Part shown: piece by piece, positions 32,302 through 45,510 of the stretch
Numbering within the stretch: the stretch's first letter is position 1
How the letters are laid out: each line of letters begins with the position of its first letter
Source of the DNA: Phaeotremella fagi
Lineage: Eukaryota > Basidiomycota > Tremellomycetes > Tremellales > Phaeotremellaceae
NCBI GenBank assembly: GCA_001599715.1
Contig: BCHU01000001.1
Location: 729,634-793,633 of the forward strand
Direction: 5' to 3'
DNA: 64,000 nt
Notes under the pieces: model-generated
What the model saw: only the letters and a program-made list of their open reading frames with translations
What the model was told of the DNA's origin: nothing
The model's database searches: none
Program-made: the position numbers and the translations under genes

Positions 32302-34371
32302 TCAATAATCAACGACAACAGGTTCATCCCTATCGACCAATAATCTCTGAACGACCAATTCAGCTACAGCTTTACCGCCTAATCAAAGTCATCAGTTGGA
32401 ATTTCATTCATAGTGACGAAAGATGAACTGACTGAGTGGGATATCGTTACCCTGGAAACCCTCTGGATAAGCGACTTGAGGTGTATCAGGTGCCGTGAAA
32501 CTCGTATCCTCCCACATCCCATAATGTCTAATTCCCAAAGCTCTCGCTGTGAATTCATAATCTTCAGCGAAACCGCCCGGATAGAAGAATTCTATGATAG
32601 TCGCACGAGGATTTTGGTTGTTCATCCATAACAAATGCGTTAGACCGTTTCCGTGGACTCCCATCATTATCTAAAGTCAAGTTCTCTTTGTCAGTTGGAT
32701 GCTCTATGTAAGGGGGAGGCGGGGTTGACTTACGGTTGTTCGAGCTGCTAATCTAATTTGTTGATCTCTGGTTAATTTGTCCATTGAGACGATGTTAACC
32801 TGTCATCAAAGTTAGTCCTCAAGATCTTCTCAAAGTCTTGCCCACATCACTCACCTCCCATCCGTATTTCTTTTCCAATTCCAACAACTCCGCAACCAAG
32901 ACTTCATGATCTTGTTTCCTCAACATCCGTCTACCCCAATCCTGTCTACTGATATAAGTGATGACAGGTTTCCCAGATTGTAATTTTTCGATTTTCTTAT
33001 GAGCCTCTTCCTCTTCTTCACGTAATTCTTCAGCCATCCCGTTCTCTTCCTCTTCAAGAGCGAAGAAATCAATTTCTTCCTCTTGGTTAGGTTCAACTTG
33101 GACACCGATAGAACTACCACCACCTGAATTAGATGTTGAACCCATCTCGACTTCACCGACGAATTCAACTAGATTCTTTCGAATCGGTGCCCACCAATAT
33201 CGACTGCCTTCAAGTTGAACTGCTTCCGAAGCTGTTCTCCAAGTCTTTTGGAATTCGACTCCACGGAAAGCAGCTGCTCGATCAGCGAAGAGGACTCTTT
33301 CAAACAAAAACGCTCGGGCGGTATCTGTTCGATCGGCGAAATCGTTGGAATATTCGTATGACATGGAAGGGAAGATTGCTCTGGATAAGAAGGAGTTCAT
33401 TTTGGCGTAATCGTTCCATTTCCCTGCTGCTACGTGGGGGAAAATCATTCGGGCAGGTGAGGGTAAATGGGTTGTACCGGATGGTGTGATTGTTGGATCG
33501 AGAGAGGAGTAGGTACGCCAAAGACCGAATAAAAGTTCAGCGGCGAAACTAAGAGTTAACGCGTAAGTTCAATCTTTTATAGATGGATGAATTAAGACTC
33601 ACTGATAATAATGATCAAGGAATTGAGCTGGATCATTGACCAAAAAAGTAGTACCAGAAACTCTGGATGCTGAGTTACCCCACAGTCTCTTAGCTTCAGA
33701 TGGGAAGATGATTCTCATATCTTTATCGGTTGGTTCACTAAGAAAATCATCCATGAGATCAGTTTTTACGTCGATAACCTAGAAATCAAACCACTTACCG
33801 CCCTTTAATAGATTCTGCATCGTTCCAAATTTCATTTCCCGTACTTGTCATTAATCGAAGTAAAGGAATGGAAGATGGTTTATCAGTGACTAAAAACCAA
33901 GTCCCGTTGAATAAATAGATTTCATCGAATATCGTCCAACCTAAAGTGTGAGAGATGTCAACAAAGTATCCATCTCCGATACGATAAACACTTACCAGGA
34001 GCATGAGCCAAAACTTCAGTTCTTACAGCCCCTTCATCACCCCAATGAACTTTAGCTTCATCCATGCCAGCCAATCTAGCAGCCTTAGCACCAACTTCAA
34101 CGTTATTCAACCAATTTCCTTCATGACCATACCCAGCACCATTTTTTTTTCCTCTATAAGGATATTCACCTTCAACATCATCCCAACCATCATCACCGTT
34201 CGTTCCCTGTCGACCACCGAAACCAACTTTGAAACCTAACAGACTGTTCGATCCTGACGAATCAGTGAATCGTAATGAGAAATCTAGTTGTAGGAATAAA
34301 CCGAATAAGGTGGTTACGATTAGTATTAGAAGGATATCACGTCTTGTTGGATGGAAGGCGTAGGACGACAT
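32302..34371 (-). CDS. GT61/DUF563-type glycosyltransferase, type II membrane protein (575 aa)
   Basis: Seven exons on the minus strand: 34371-33996, 33940-33799, 33737-33603, 33548-32855, 32799-32734, 32670-32433, 32378-32302. A short cytoplasmic start is followed by one hydrophobic anchor (ILLILIVTTLFGLFLQL, about residues 14-30), typical of Golgi glycosyltransferases. The C-terminal half has the DUF563 landmarks ITYISRQDWGRRML, RLAARTTIMMGVHGNGLTHL (VHG-G-TH at about 476-482) and IIEFFYPGGFAEDYEFTARA. In this superfamily plant members add xylose or arabinose and animal EOGT adds GlcNAc. An acidic insert of about 70 residues (EEEIDFFALEEEENG region) separates two conserved blocks. Donor sugar and acceptor are unknown; a role in capsule or wall glycans is inference. 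Confidence 0.85.
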
Positions 34372-35441
34372 CTTCCTTAAAAAAGGAGAGGTGGGTGTTA
34401 AGAATTTGGATGAAATGGTGAACAGATTGTTTTAGGTGTAGAGATTGGTTTTATATGTAAAGATTAGTCAATTCCTTTGTTATCGGAATCGATTGAACAC
34501 GTTGTGTTTAGTTCTAATTTCTGATTTAGCGTGAAAGGATTTGAAACGAGGTCGAACGCTAGAAACTACGGTTTTGTTTTGGTGACGAAGTTGATGCGTG
34601 TTGAAATGAACTGAACTACTGAAGTTTGCAAGTGTGAAGTTGCAAATGTTCAAGTATGGTTTGTTTTGAAATGTTGTTGTTGTTGGTTAGGTTATAAATG
34701 AATGGCGATGCTAAAAGTGCGGTTAAATTATGCTAACTGCAAGTGTGTTGTTTTTTCTGTGTGAAAATGTAATGTAAGATGTAGGTAATAGAGTATGTAC
34801 TTTATCAATAACAACACCAAAACCCCACCCCCACCAGCACCAGGACTGAACTGAATGCAATGAATGCACCGCACTTGAGCTCAGGTTGTAAAGGGTAACT
34901 ATAACCTATAACCTAAACCTGATCCAAACAACTTGCTTGCATCTCGTTACCTAACTACGTCAACTTTTCATCACAGCACCCCTCCCCCTTTATCTACTTA
35001 TAATTCTTGCTCACTCAACAAGCGAACACCCTCTTCCATGAGATGCAGTGCAGTTCATGCAAGTGCAACATGTCTTCCACCCGTAACTTGTTCTATCTTT
35101 ATCAGTATTTTTTATGTATTCTCTCCGCGACTACGCAGGAATCTGTCTGCTCCACACCCTGAGACAATTACGGCAGCGGAAAAACATTCTTTCGATCTAA
35201 ACTGCCTAGGCGAATAAGTCTACTCTGCCCTCTTCCCTTCATTCCCATATTTCTGGTTCGAGAGATATAAACAGTGCGGATGCAAGTCAGTACATGTAAA
35301 TAATTGCGTATGTAACATCTTCCGTAGTCAGACGAGGCAGAGAAGATAGTGTGGCAAAATGGATCGGTGCATCTAACTCGTCATATTATAAACTTGGGTA
35401 TATTCGTCTACTGTCATCTAATAATCAAGTAGCTCTGAAGC
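34372..35441. promoter_or_regulatory. Upstream region of the GT61 gene
   Basis: About 1.07 kb without an accepted gene. It holds the GT61 promoter and the 3' flank of the NmrA-like gene. A plus-strand open frame at 34933-35217 has no intron signals or recognisable sequence. Confidence 0.35.
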
Positions 35442-36595
35442 TTATCTTTGACTGCCTTTGTGTCTTAGCAAGAAAGTCTTGTAATCTTCCAAATCAGGAA
35501 GCTCCTGTCTGACTTTAGCGATATCGACATTATAGCCATGGTCATCGAAGAACTAATCATTGGTCAATAGGTAGCTTATTTTTTATAAGGGAGAACACTT
35601 ACTGTGACTATGTCTTTCACGATACCTACGGCCATTTTAACAAATCTTGCTAAAAACATAGGGACTAGAGGAATTTCAGTTCCATAAACCTGTCAAACAT
35701 GTCAGCACTAAGTTACACCATAAAAATCCAATAAATCCAAACATACCGCTTTGTAAGTTCTCTCAATATCCTTGACGGTCATCTCATCACCAGCAAGTCG
35801 AACTATCCCTCCACACCATCCGGGACCAACTTCAAAAGCTTTAGCGGCAGCCCGTCCAATATCCCTCGAAGAGATCAATTGATGCAATCTCTCAGGATGA
35901 TGATTGAAAGTTAAACGTAACGTAACAGTTCTACCCATTTTCAAACCTGTCGCTACCTCAGGTAAATAGTTATCCATGAATTGAACTGGACGAAGGAAGG
36001 TGTGACCGTTCTTGAAGTTTGGGAGAGTTAGGATATGGTTCTCGACTGTTCTTTTGACTTCGTAACCTGCTACTCCGCAGTTATCCATTTCACCGAAATC
36101 ACTGGATGAATAGACGAAATGTTTGACTCCGAATTTATGGGAGGCGTCTGCGATTGCGTTACCTGTTTATACATTTTACGATTAGTGTTCTGAGTCTTCA
36201 AGCAAAAATGATTTGAAATCGTACCTTGTTTAACCATGGTCTTGTCATCGACATATCCTTGACAACTGAATACACCATACACACCACCAGAAGTGATACC
36301 TTCGGCTGACAAAAGAGGTCCAAAGACAGTAGAAGGATCATCCATGCAGTTACTAGCTGCTTTAAGAACCTTCACACCAGGTAATTTGGAAAGTTTGGTC
36401 GAAGATGAGGAAGATGGATCACGACTGAGAGCGAAGATTCTGTACGGTGTAGAATTTGAAGTGTTGTTCTTCGATAATGCCTAATAGAATTTAATTTATC
36501 AGTTCATTTATCAATATCTGAAATTTATTACTTACCTCGATGAAAGAACGACCTTGAACACCGGTGGCACCGAATACTAGAATTACTTTTGACAT
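35442..36595 (-). CDS. NmrA-like NAD(P)-binding protein (309 aa)
   Basis: Five exons on the minus strand: 36595-36536, 36480-36225, 36162-35747, 35689-35603, 35552-35442. The N-terminus MSKVILVFGATGVQGRSFIE carries the Rossmann GATGxxG motif (residues 9-15) of atypical SDRs in the NmrA/HSCARG group. Further support: FALSRDPSSSSTKLSKLPGV (dinucleotide-binding second strand), VKHFVYSSSDFG, FLRPVQFMDNYLP and ISSRDIGRAAAKAFE, all usual in this group. The catalytic YxxxK is not in the classical place, as is normal for NmrA-like proteins, which may sense the redox state rather than catalyse. It is probably cytosolic. Target unknown. Shares a 756-nt divergent region with AMP deaminase. Confidence 0.85.
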
Positions 36596-37351
36596 TTTAG
36601 AGAGGAGTTTTCCACTTGTTTACTGAGCTGCGAGATATTGAGGAAGATGACGTTCTTTCATTATCGAACAGCAGTATTTATATGTCTACAGCAGCGGGGA
36701 GAAATCTTGTAGATGGTCTTGTAACACCTGTTGTCTTCATTATCGTCGGTGATGCCAACAATAAGAATTGTCACAAAAGAACGGATCAGCGGTTATCCTT
36801 GACCGCCACCGCCACGAACGGTAAGACAAAGTGAGTAGTAACCCGAGGCATCGCCGATATCGTAAGTGGTGAAAGGGCGGCAATGAGACAGTTGTACTCG
36901 TACTTAACTTTTGAATTGTTGGAAGATCGACATCGGCCTGCCTGTCTATTGTTTATCGCCTAAGTAGAATAAGACACTTGTATTGTCCTGTTCATTCATG
37001 GAACCTCACTTCACTAAGTTAATTTTACTGTGCCAAGATGAGTGACAAATTTCAGAAATAGCTCCGAAGTACTTGTACTTGTAAATGACGTGTACCGTCT
37101 AGGATAATTATGTTGCATTACAGCATAACCACAACTTGCGGATAGTTGGATATCGAAAAGAACTATAACTTCAAAGAGTTCAGAGAGTCTAGCAATCACT
37201 TCAACTCGACAGTAAGACATCTCTCTGATCATCTTGACCCAAATTCAGTTTCCACTCCAAAAAAAACTACGCAAAAGGAGCTCTCTCGAGTCAAGACGAG
37301 AATCACAGTCCTCTAGGCATCCTTTCAACTTCCTTGTCAACGACTACCAAA
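36596..37351. promoter_or_regulatory. Divergent promoter of the NmrA-like and AMP deaminase genes
   Basis: 756 nt. Nothing coding is supported. A TATA-like TATTTATA lies near 36,680 on the NmrA side. No other site recognised. Confidence 0.35.
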
Positions 37352-40300
37352 ATGCCTCACGATTCCAACCCATCAACTCCCATAGCTATCCCATCCCCAT
37401 CTCCACTAGCATCACCATTCCCAACAGACGACTACGATCCGACTAATCCGTTACAAAATTCCTCACCGTCGTTTGATTACCACGAAGAAAGAAGACTTCA
37501 TCTAGCTGATGAAGTTTGGTTATCCCATCATTTAGCTCGATTACCACCTCCCGGATTACCTGGCGCTAACATACATCAAGCTCCTTCGACTGGTGGTGGT
37601 TCTCTCTCACCTACCGCTGGCGTCGTTGGTATACCCGGACGTAGAAGTTCTAGTCATTTGAATCCAACTCATACAAGTCCTCATTCAATCGAACGTGTCA
37701 CACCATCAAATATCCTTAACGGTACTGGAAATGATATTTCACCTTCGGCTTTCCACCCTCAAAAGAAACCCACATCAAACGAAGGTGTCGAAGTTGGTCA
37801 AAATGTTTTAGATGGTGGAAGTGGGATGGGAGCATCTTCCAACCCGAATCCTAATCCTGATACCGATCTCCAACACCCGTCGACAGATGCTCGAGGAGGT
37901 TACTCGACATCAGGGATGCTTTCTCCATCAACGGAAGAAGATGGTGAACTAGATCCTAGAGATAGTATAATCCATAGAACCGAACTTGACGATCAAGAAC
38001 GTTTGGATTTAGAGGAGGAAGATCGTGAAAGAGAACTTGGTGCTGGGATCTTCAACGGTGATTTGAGAGGAAGATTAGGTCAATCTTCGATTGGAAAAGC
38101 TTTGCAGGGTATTGATGCTCCTGCAACTGCAACTGGAGCTGAGGCGTCTGGTTCTACTGGTACTGTTTTACCTGAAGCTCGTGAGTGGTTCGAATTGTTA
38201 ATCACGTTTCTGGCTTTGTTTTCGGTCCTTCAATTCGTCTCTTCTTCACACTTCTTCGTCCCGTCGGTCTACAGCCTGTCTATTCTACTTGATAGGAGCC
38301 CACGTTGCTTTAGATGGGGATCAACTCCGGCGGTAGAAGGCTGAAATGTTGACGATCTCATGGTATGACGTAGATTGACGTTGGAGAGGCCTTCTCCAAC
38401 TGGCCCTCCTTTATGGTCTTTATGTTTACCCGACGAGATTCTAATGAACGTGGTACATTTCCTTATCATTTGTTGTTATCAATGTTGTTGAAAACGTCTT
38501 CACATTCATTCTTGAAACAATTGCTTTCGCTCCCCGCTATCTTTTTGATTGTCCTCAGCTGTTGAAAATCCCATTGGATCTTCATCTTCATCTCCATCTT
38601 CATCTTCATCTTTTTCTCCATCTTCATTTTGACTTGACTTAATTATAAAACGAACATGTTTCTCGATCCCAATCATTTCTTCAGTCCTGCCACTCATCCT
38701 TCGTCCCCGGCGATCACTCGTCAATCTTCCTCAGAGCAGCTATACGCTTTGACAGACACCTCCTCATCTACTCCACTTGATAACAATAATTCTCACAACC
38801 TTAACCCGAATGATTTACTGATTCGACTTCAAATCTTGGCGTTTACAGAACACTCGATAGGGAACGAACTAGAAAGTCTATAGTGAGTCTACAGATTGTT
38901 TGTATAGCCCTTACTAACTTTGTCAGCGCATCGTTCGCCCGATGTCTCGAATTGAGAGACAAATATCTAGCTCTTTCGAATCAAAGATTGGGTGATAATC
39001 CCCGAGATCACGATGGAACCTTCCGTGGTTTCACTCCATCAACAGTCGCCGATGTAGCTGGTTTGAAGCCTGACGCCAACCCGGATACATGTGAGACAAC
39101 AGCACCAGCACCAGGAGATCCAGTCGATACTTTACCACCTTGGAAAATCTACCCCCCACCACCTCCACCTCATTGGCACTGGAAATCAGGCGATGAAGCT
39201 ACTAAAAAACAAGATCAAGAAGGATCAGGTGAATTAGCTGGTGATGTTGGTGTAGAATTCGGTACTAGGGATACATCCACCAAAACAGATGGATTCGTTT
39301 TTGAAGATTGTGAAATTCCAGGGGAAGATGTTGGACCTTCCGGCGAGAAATTTGAATTTGCTATCAACAACGAAGGGGTTTACGAAGTCTACGCCATCCC
39401 CACTACACAGACTGCTTCAACCTCTCTCAACGGAAATGCCAGTTCAGAAACGGAGAAGAAACCTTTGGCTCGTATCCCAACTTTGAAAGAATACTTTACA
39501 GATCTTGATTTCTTGCTTGGTGTATGCTCAGATGGACCAGCCAAGAGTTTCGCTTTTAGACGATTAAAGTATTTAGCTAGTAAATGGAGTTTATATTGTC
39601 TGTTGAATGAATATCAGGAATTGGCTGATATGAAGGTATGTCCCTTTTAGTGTTTCTGATCTATGCTGATCTCATGACTGTGTTTTAGGCTGTCCCACAT
39701 CGGTAAGTATTACACATACGGTTTTAACGGCCCTGAGAACTAAGCGTGTCTCCACAGTGATTTTTATAATGTCCGTAAAGTCGATACCCACATCCATCAT
39801 TCGGCTAGTATGAACCAAAAACATCTTCTTCGATTCATCAAATCGAAATTGAAGAAGGCGCCTAATGTTTGTCAATTTACTATCGACCATAGAACTTTAC
39901 TGACAAGCGACGTGAACAGGAAATTGTTATTCATCGTGATGGGAAAGATTTGACTTTGAAAGAAGTTTTTGAATCGCTCAAATTGACTGCATACGATTTA
40001 TCTATTGATACTTTGGATATGCATGCGCATCAGGAGTTCCATAGATTCGATAGATTCAATGATAGGTAAGCTCTGGAAACTGGTTGATAATTTCTCAACT
40101 GACTTGAGATAATAGGTATAATCCAACGTAAGTTTGAGTATCTTCCTTGGTTTACTACCCGCTAATCATATCACAGCGGTTCTTCTCGTTTAAGAGAGAT
40201 CTTCCTGAAGACAGATAATTTATTGAAAGGGAAATATCTCGCAGAGTTGACACAGGGTATGTACTTACCTCTCAAGTCGACCACCACTTGACGTTTCTCA

Positions 40301-41969
40301 GAACTCATTGCCGATCTCGAGCAAAGCAAATATCAAAACTCGGAATGGCGTCTTTCCATATACGGTCGGTGAGTTCACTGATTGTCTACATCGATTCGTC
40401 GAACTAATCAACTTTTTCAGAAATGTTGGGGAATGGGATAAAATCGCTAAATGGGTGATCAACAATAAACTCTTATCTCATAATGTCAGATGGTTGATTC
40501 AAGTACCACGTCTATACGAAGTCTACAAATCTTCAGGTCTAGTTGAGAATTTTGAAGATATCGTCAGAAGTGAGTTTTTGGAGATTGACACAGTCGGACT
40601 GACGGTGTAGATGTTTTCCAACCTTTGTTCGAAGTTACCAAAGATCCAACTTCACATCCGGAACTTCATGTGTTCTTGCAAAGGGTTGTTGGGTTCGATA
40701 GTGTCGATGACGAGAGTAAACCTGAAAGACGGTTGTATAGGAAATTCCCCACTGCTAAGATGTGGTCTACAGGCCAAAGTCCTCCTTACAGTTATTGGTG
40801 AGTTGTGATCGCGCTAAACGGTGTGGGATTATACTGACTATCAATTCAAGGATTTATTACATGTACGCTAACATGGCTTCCTTGAATGCATGGCGAAGAA
40901 GTCGAGGGTTCAGTAAGTCATTCATCTTATGAAAACTGTTGTGACATATGACTGAACTAACAATTTTTAGACACCTTCGTGTTGAGACCTCATTGTGGTG
41001 AAGCCGGTGATCCCGATCATCTTTCATCCGCCTTCTTAGCGGCTCATTCTATTTCCCATGGTATCCTGCTCAGGAAAGTTCCTGCTCTTCAATATTTGTT
41101 CTACTTGAAGCAGATTGGTTTGGCCATGTCACCTTTGAGTAACAACGCTTTGTTCCTCACGTAAGTGGGCGTACTTTCTCACATGATTTTGATTCTAACT
41201 CCTTTCTGTAGGTATGAACGTAATCCATTCAAAGATTTCTTCAGAGTCGGACTAAACGTCTCATTATCAACTGGTTCGTTTCCCAACTATCTCCGATGTT
41301 GACAAAAACTGACCTAAAAACTAGATGACCCTCTTCAATTCCATTTCACAGCTTCCCATCTCTTAGAAGAATATTCATGTGCCGCTCAAATCTACAAATT
41401 GACACCAGCGGATATGTGTGAATTAGCGAGGAACAGTGTCCTCCAATCAGGATGGGAGATGCAGGTCAAGAAACATTGGATAGGACATCGTTGGTATTTA
41501 CCCGGTGCTATGGGTAACGACATTCATAAAACCAACGTTCCAAATATTAGATTGAGTTATCGACATGCTACCCTTTTAGAGGAATTGTAAGTGGACTTGT
41601 TTTGGCTGAGAACTTGTTTTGTTGACATTATATCTATAGGACTTTGATACATCACGGAACTCATGCGCCAAGTGCTACCCCTACCCATCTAAAAACTCAA
41701 ATGGCAGATACAAGACCTGGAATGGCGACTCACAAGTGAGCTCTGAATTGCAATTGTAGTCAGATACTCAGCTGATACCCATCTCACCAATCAGTTCCGA
41801 TGTCGGAGCAGCTGCAATGGCTTCAACCAAAGCTAGTGTTTTCCCCGATACAATTGCGAATAATAACAAAATCCCACCGTTCGTAGGTGGCGCTTCAGTC
41901 CTTGATGAGAGGAATAGGAAAAGGAGTCAAAGCAATTTAGGTAGAGATATTCATACTATCAGACGATAG
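37352..41969 (+). CDS. AMD1: AMP deaminase (1098 aa)
   Basis: Seventeen exons: 37352-38180, 38735-38882, 38927-39635, 39689-39702, 39758-39866, 39920-40065, 40116-40127, 40177-40256, 40302-40368, 40421-40569, 40611-40797, 40851-40912, 40971-41160, 41212-41273, 41325-41586, 41640-41735, 41795-41969. It converts AMP to IMP and ammonia in purine interconversion. Zinc ligands are in [12 protein letters not shown] (His578, His580) and GEAGDPDHL follows; the STDDP catalytic motif is at 920-924. The catalytic half matches the family closely. The first 280 residues are Pro/Ser-rich and probably regulatory. The first intron is 554 nt, ten times the usual size here, and ends at TCCTCAG, which joins LPEA to QQLYALTD in frame. 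Two exons are only 14 and 12 nt. The donor at 39867 (GTTTGT) is weak. Confidence 0.92.
38577..38632. repeat. CTTCAT microsatellite in the first AMP deaminase intron
   Basis: A CTTCAT/CTCCAT hexamer run inside the 554-nt intron, pyrimidine-rich on the coding strand and likely to vary in length. Confidence 0.6.
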
Positions 41970-42144
41970 AGTTCTGTGGAATAGAAAGATTTACTCGTGT
42001 TGAAAAAAAGGATTTCAGATCTACCCTTGTTGATTTATCATATTTGTTTGGTGTTATGCATAGATTTAATGAACCTTTTTTGATTTCAGATAGATTATGC
42101 CAGATCCAGATGATACCCGAAAAGAAAATATTCCCCACCTCGAC

Positions 42145-45100
42145 TTAGATCCTTTCATAAACATTCTCCATCTCTGACCAACCTTCTTTAACCCTTTGAG
42201 CCATGTTCGAATAGATCCCAGCTAAAGGGAACCATTTAGCTATATCGTTCAACAAGATTTTTTGAAGATATTCGGCTTCTTCCATCGCTCTACTTGAAGG
42301 TTCACGGAGATTCATCGATGCTAATCGATGAGATTCTTTGAATAGGAATCGGCAGGTTAAAGAGATACTCGTTATCACGCTCGTGTCTTTATTCGTTTTA
42401 TCTTATCAGCTAAACTGGGTCTTACAGAATTGAAAATTGACTTACCGACATGAATCCAAGATTCTTCCGGTAAATGACTGATAAACCTCAATAAACCTCT
42501 AGCGCATCCTACAGATCTCTCATAAGCCGTTAAACCGATTATATCTTGATAACGAAATTCAGATTTATCGTTGCCATTGTTAACAGCGATTTCATCTATC
42601 TCGTTGAAATTTGAGAATTGTCTCCAAATCATCATTTCACTAGCTATCATGGTTACATGTAACATGATCCACCAAGGATCATTGATACCATCATAGATCT
42701 CTCCCGATATCGGATCTTGAATACCTGGATGTCGGTAGACTTGCGGAATGGTATTTTTGAAATTACGAAACGCTTGTTGAATTTTGTTGAGATTTGAATT
42801 CAGTTTCAAATTTTCGTTCGGTTGATCTGAGAGCCTTCAAAATAGAAAATATCGGTTAACTTTTGAAAGACACGGTTTTGTGGCTTTGCCACCAGGACTT
42901 ACGAGCTTATTCTGTGAAGTATAGCTAAGGATTTTAGAGCTAGGACGAAGGTTGTTTCGATGGTTGAAAGTGACAAGGCGATTGGTTCATATAAATCTTT
43001 TATCGAGTAGAGCTGATTTGACGGTGTTGGAACTTTAATCTAGGAAAAAAGGTTTGAGCGTCATAACAGAAATAAAACATTGAACGAGTAGAACTAACCT
43101 CAACACCACCTCCACCCCAAGGCCATTCAGTAGTACAATCATCATCACCCAATTGAGTTGGATAATTCCAAATCAAAGATAATTCCCAATCAAGATTCTT
43201 GGCTGACCAGAAAGTCATGACTCGTTCTGAGTAATCGATCTCGTCACGCGGAGGTGGTATCAACACTGGTTTCATCCGAAGAGTGGGGAACGGTTTTGAC
43301 GTAATGTTCATTTCCGAGTTTTGGGGATACATGAATCCAGTAGGAAAAGGTTTTGGGAGATATGGGTTGACTGGAGATGAAGATATTGATGAATGTGAAT
43401 GATTCGGGGGTGATATGATAGTCCCAGATAATCTATGTAGACCACATGAAACTACCAACTGTGTCATTGGGATTGTCAATGCTTCCGTGAATCTTCCTAT
43501 TGAAATCAAGAATCTAACTATTCCAATAGCAGCTCGAACAAGATCAAAAGGTTTATCGAAATTCTTGATTCCAAGTTCAAATTCGTATCTGGCTCTTTCG
43601 AACAACGCGAAAGAGTTACAACCAACTTGTTGAAGTAGATAACTTGGATTTCCAACTAATCTAGGAACCGGTTCTGAAGGCGTGGTCGAGAACAGCGATA
43701 CGGGTCGACGAGGTGTTGGTGGATTAGGTATTCTTTTTTCTAGAATCATGACTGCGTTTGCGAAGAGAACAAAAAGAAGTGATGGATGTGGACGCAGAGG
43801 ATCGCCAATGGGTAAACCAAGTCGTGCAAGGAATCTTTGTGGATGTAAGGGTATCTTAAAAAATGCGACATGTTGTAAAACGACATTGATTAATGCTAAT
43901 TCAAGTGGTGATCCTGGTGGTATGTTTATGGAAGGTATGTTATTATTCGGAGTGGCAAAAGTTCTTGAGTAGAGTGACGGATCAGATTGCGAGTGCGTTC
44001 TAGATGATGAAGATGGTTCTGAAGAGATGAGTGGGAGAGGTTTCGGCCTCGTTGAAGCGGATCTAGAGTCGGAACCAAACGACGTTAAAGGTGAATTCGA
44101 TTCTCGATGAAAAGCAGATTGTCCCGGCAATAAGCTTTCAGCTGAAGGTACTGGTTCGCCTGGCTGCAACGACAGCAAATTCTCCAGTTCCGCTGAAGAG
44201 ATATATTAGTTTCAATATCGATTGGTTTTAGATGACACCGTTCACTTACTAACTCTTTCCTCCAACATAACAGCTCGAGGTTTTTTACGTCGAACTTCTT
44301 CGTATCGACAGACGAGATTAGATTTGGCGCATGTGCCACAGGGTTTGTCTCCTGAACATTTCCTAAGAATCGTTAAGCATGTACCATACCCAAACGTTTA
44401 AGCTTCTACACTTACAGCTTTCGAACCCTGATCCAAAGTTAGTATTCATTTCTCTAAGCAGTAGGGATGAAAAAAGACTCACCGACAAGCTACACAAGCT
44501 CTTCCTCTAGCCAACGTAACTCGAGGTTTCTTCTTTGAGGGCAATAGAGGACGACCTGCGCTATTCCCTAATTCTGATTCCCCCTCTCCATCAACCTCTG
44601 GAGACATGTTCGAATCATCTCGTTCGTCGAGATGATCACTTGAAGGGAAGTTCCTTATACCATCCCGACCATCGGTTTCATAATTCATCTCATCTCCATC
44701 TATATGATCTCGATCTCGCTCATCCATGTCAACGATCGATGAAGTATTGATATTGAAAACCTGTAATTGAGGTTGATTGTAATTTGATAGTGAAGGTAGA
44801 TAAGAACGGTTGGGACCGTAAGGAGATGACTCTTCAAATCCAGGTGATGGTAGTGTACTTTGAGAATAATACTGACCGTAAGAATTGGTGTTTGGTAAAG
44901 GGGCAACTGATTGTTCGGGAGAAATGATGATATTGATTGGATTGTAGGTTGGCTGCTGAAATTCAGCAATCGGATTTGGATCACTTCCTACTGTAAGACC
45001 TGGTGAGATGATTGGAATTGAGTTGTTTGATTGATCTAGATAAACTCCTGGATCGACAGGTGGGAGTGTGTCGTAACTTCTTATAGGTGTTGTATAAGAG

Positions 45101-45510
45101 TAGGTAGAATATTCAGGTTCAATGAGTGAAGCAGTATTAGAATATGTTGAGGTTGAAGTTGAATATGAAATTTCATTCGTAACTTCCAAAACATGAGATT
45201 GGTGTTGTGGTAAGGATGAATGTAGAGGTAACGATAAAGGTAAAGGTAAAGGTAATGGTAAATTAAGTACATTCAAAAGTTGAGTATTGTAGTTCGGTAC
45301 CGGTGAAAGTGATGATGTTTGAGGATGACTCTGAGTCTGAGCAAGGGGATTTGGATGGGAATTTGATTGAAGATGACCGAGGACTGGACTTGATTGTAAG
45401 CCTTGATAGGTACTATTCGGATGGCCACGATCACGATCAGGATCAAGACCATGATGATGATGAATCTGTTGATCATTGTCACCATCATTCATTGGATAAT
45501 GATCTGACAT
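42145..45510 (-). CDS. Zn2Cys6 transcription factor (1004 aa)
   Basis: Seven exons on the minus strand: 45510-44483, 44427-44416, 44362-44250, 44192-43099, 43039-42903, 42834-42446, 42386-42145. The zinc cluster is C-x2-C-x6-C-x5-C-x2-C-x6-C at residues 339-365 (CVACRVRKLKC, then CGTC and C365), followed by a basic RRKKPR linker and a short coiled coil (EERVTELENLLSL) for dimerisation. Two introns split the cluster, one exon being only 12 nt. The 340-residue N-terminus is disordered, with Gln/Pro/Asn runs and an LPLPLPL repeat. The C-terminal 600 residues resemble the fungal transcription factor middle region. Placement of the zinc cluster after a long N-terminal tail is common in basidiomycetes. 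Regulated pathway unknown. Confidence 0.87.

Noticed and set aside
34933..35217. Plus-strand 94-codon frame upstream of the GT61 gene
   Set aside because: Low-information composition, no ATG-proximal context, no introns and no similarity that I can name.
38269..38724. Two minus-strand frames in the AMP deaminase intron, one very acidic
   Set aside because: The acidic one is a translation of the CTTCAT microsatellite; neither has other support.
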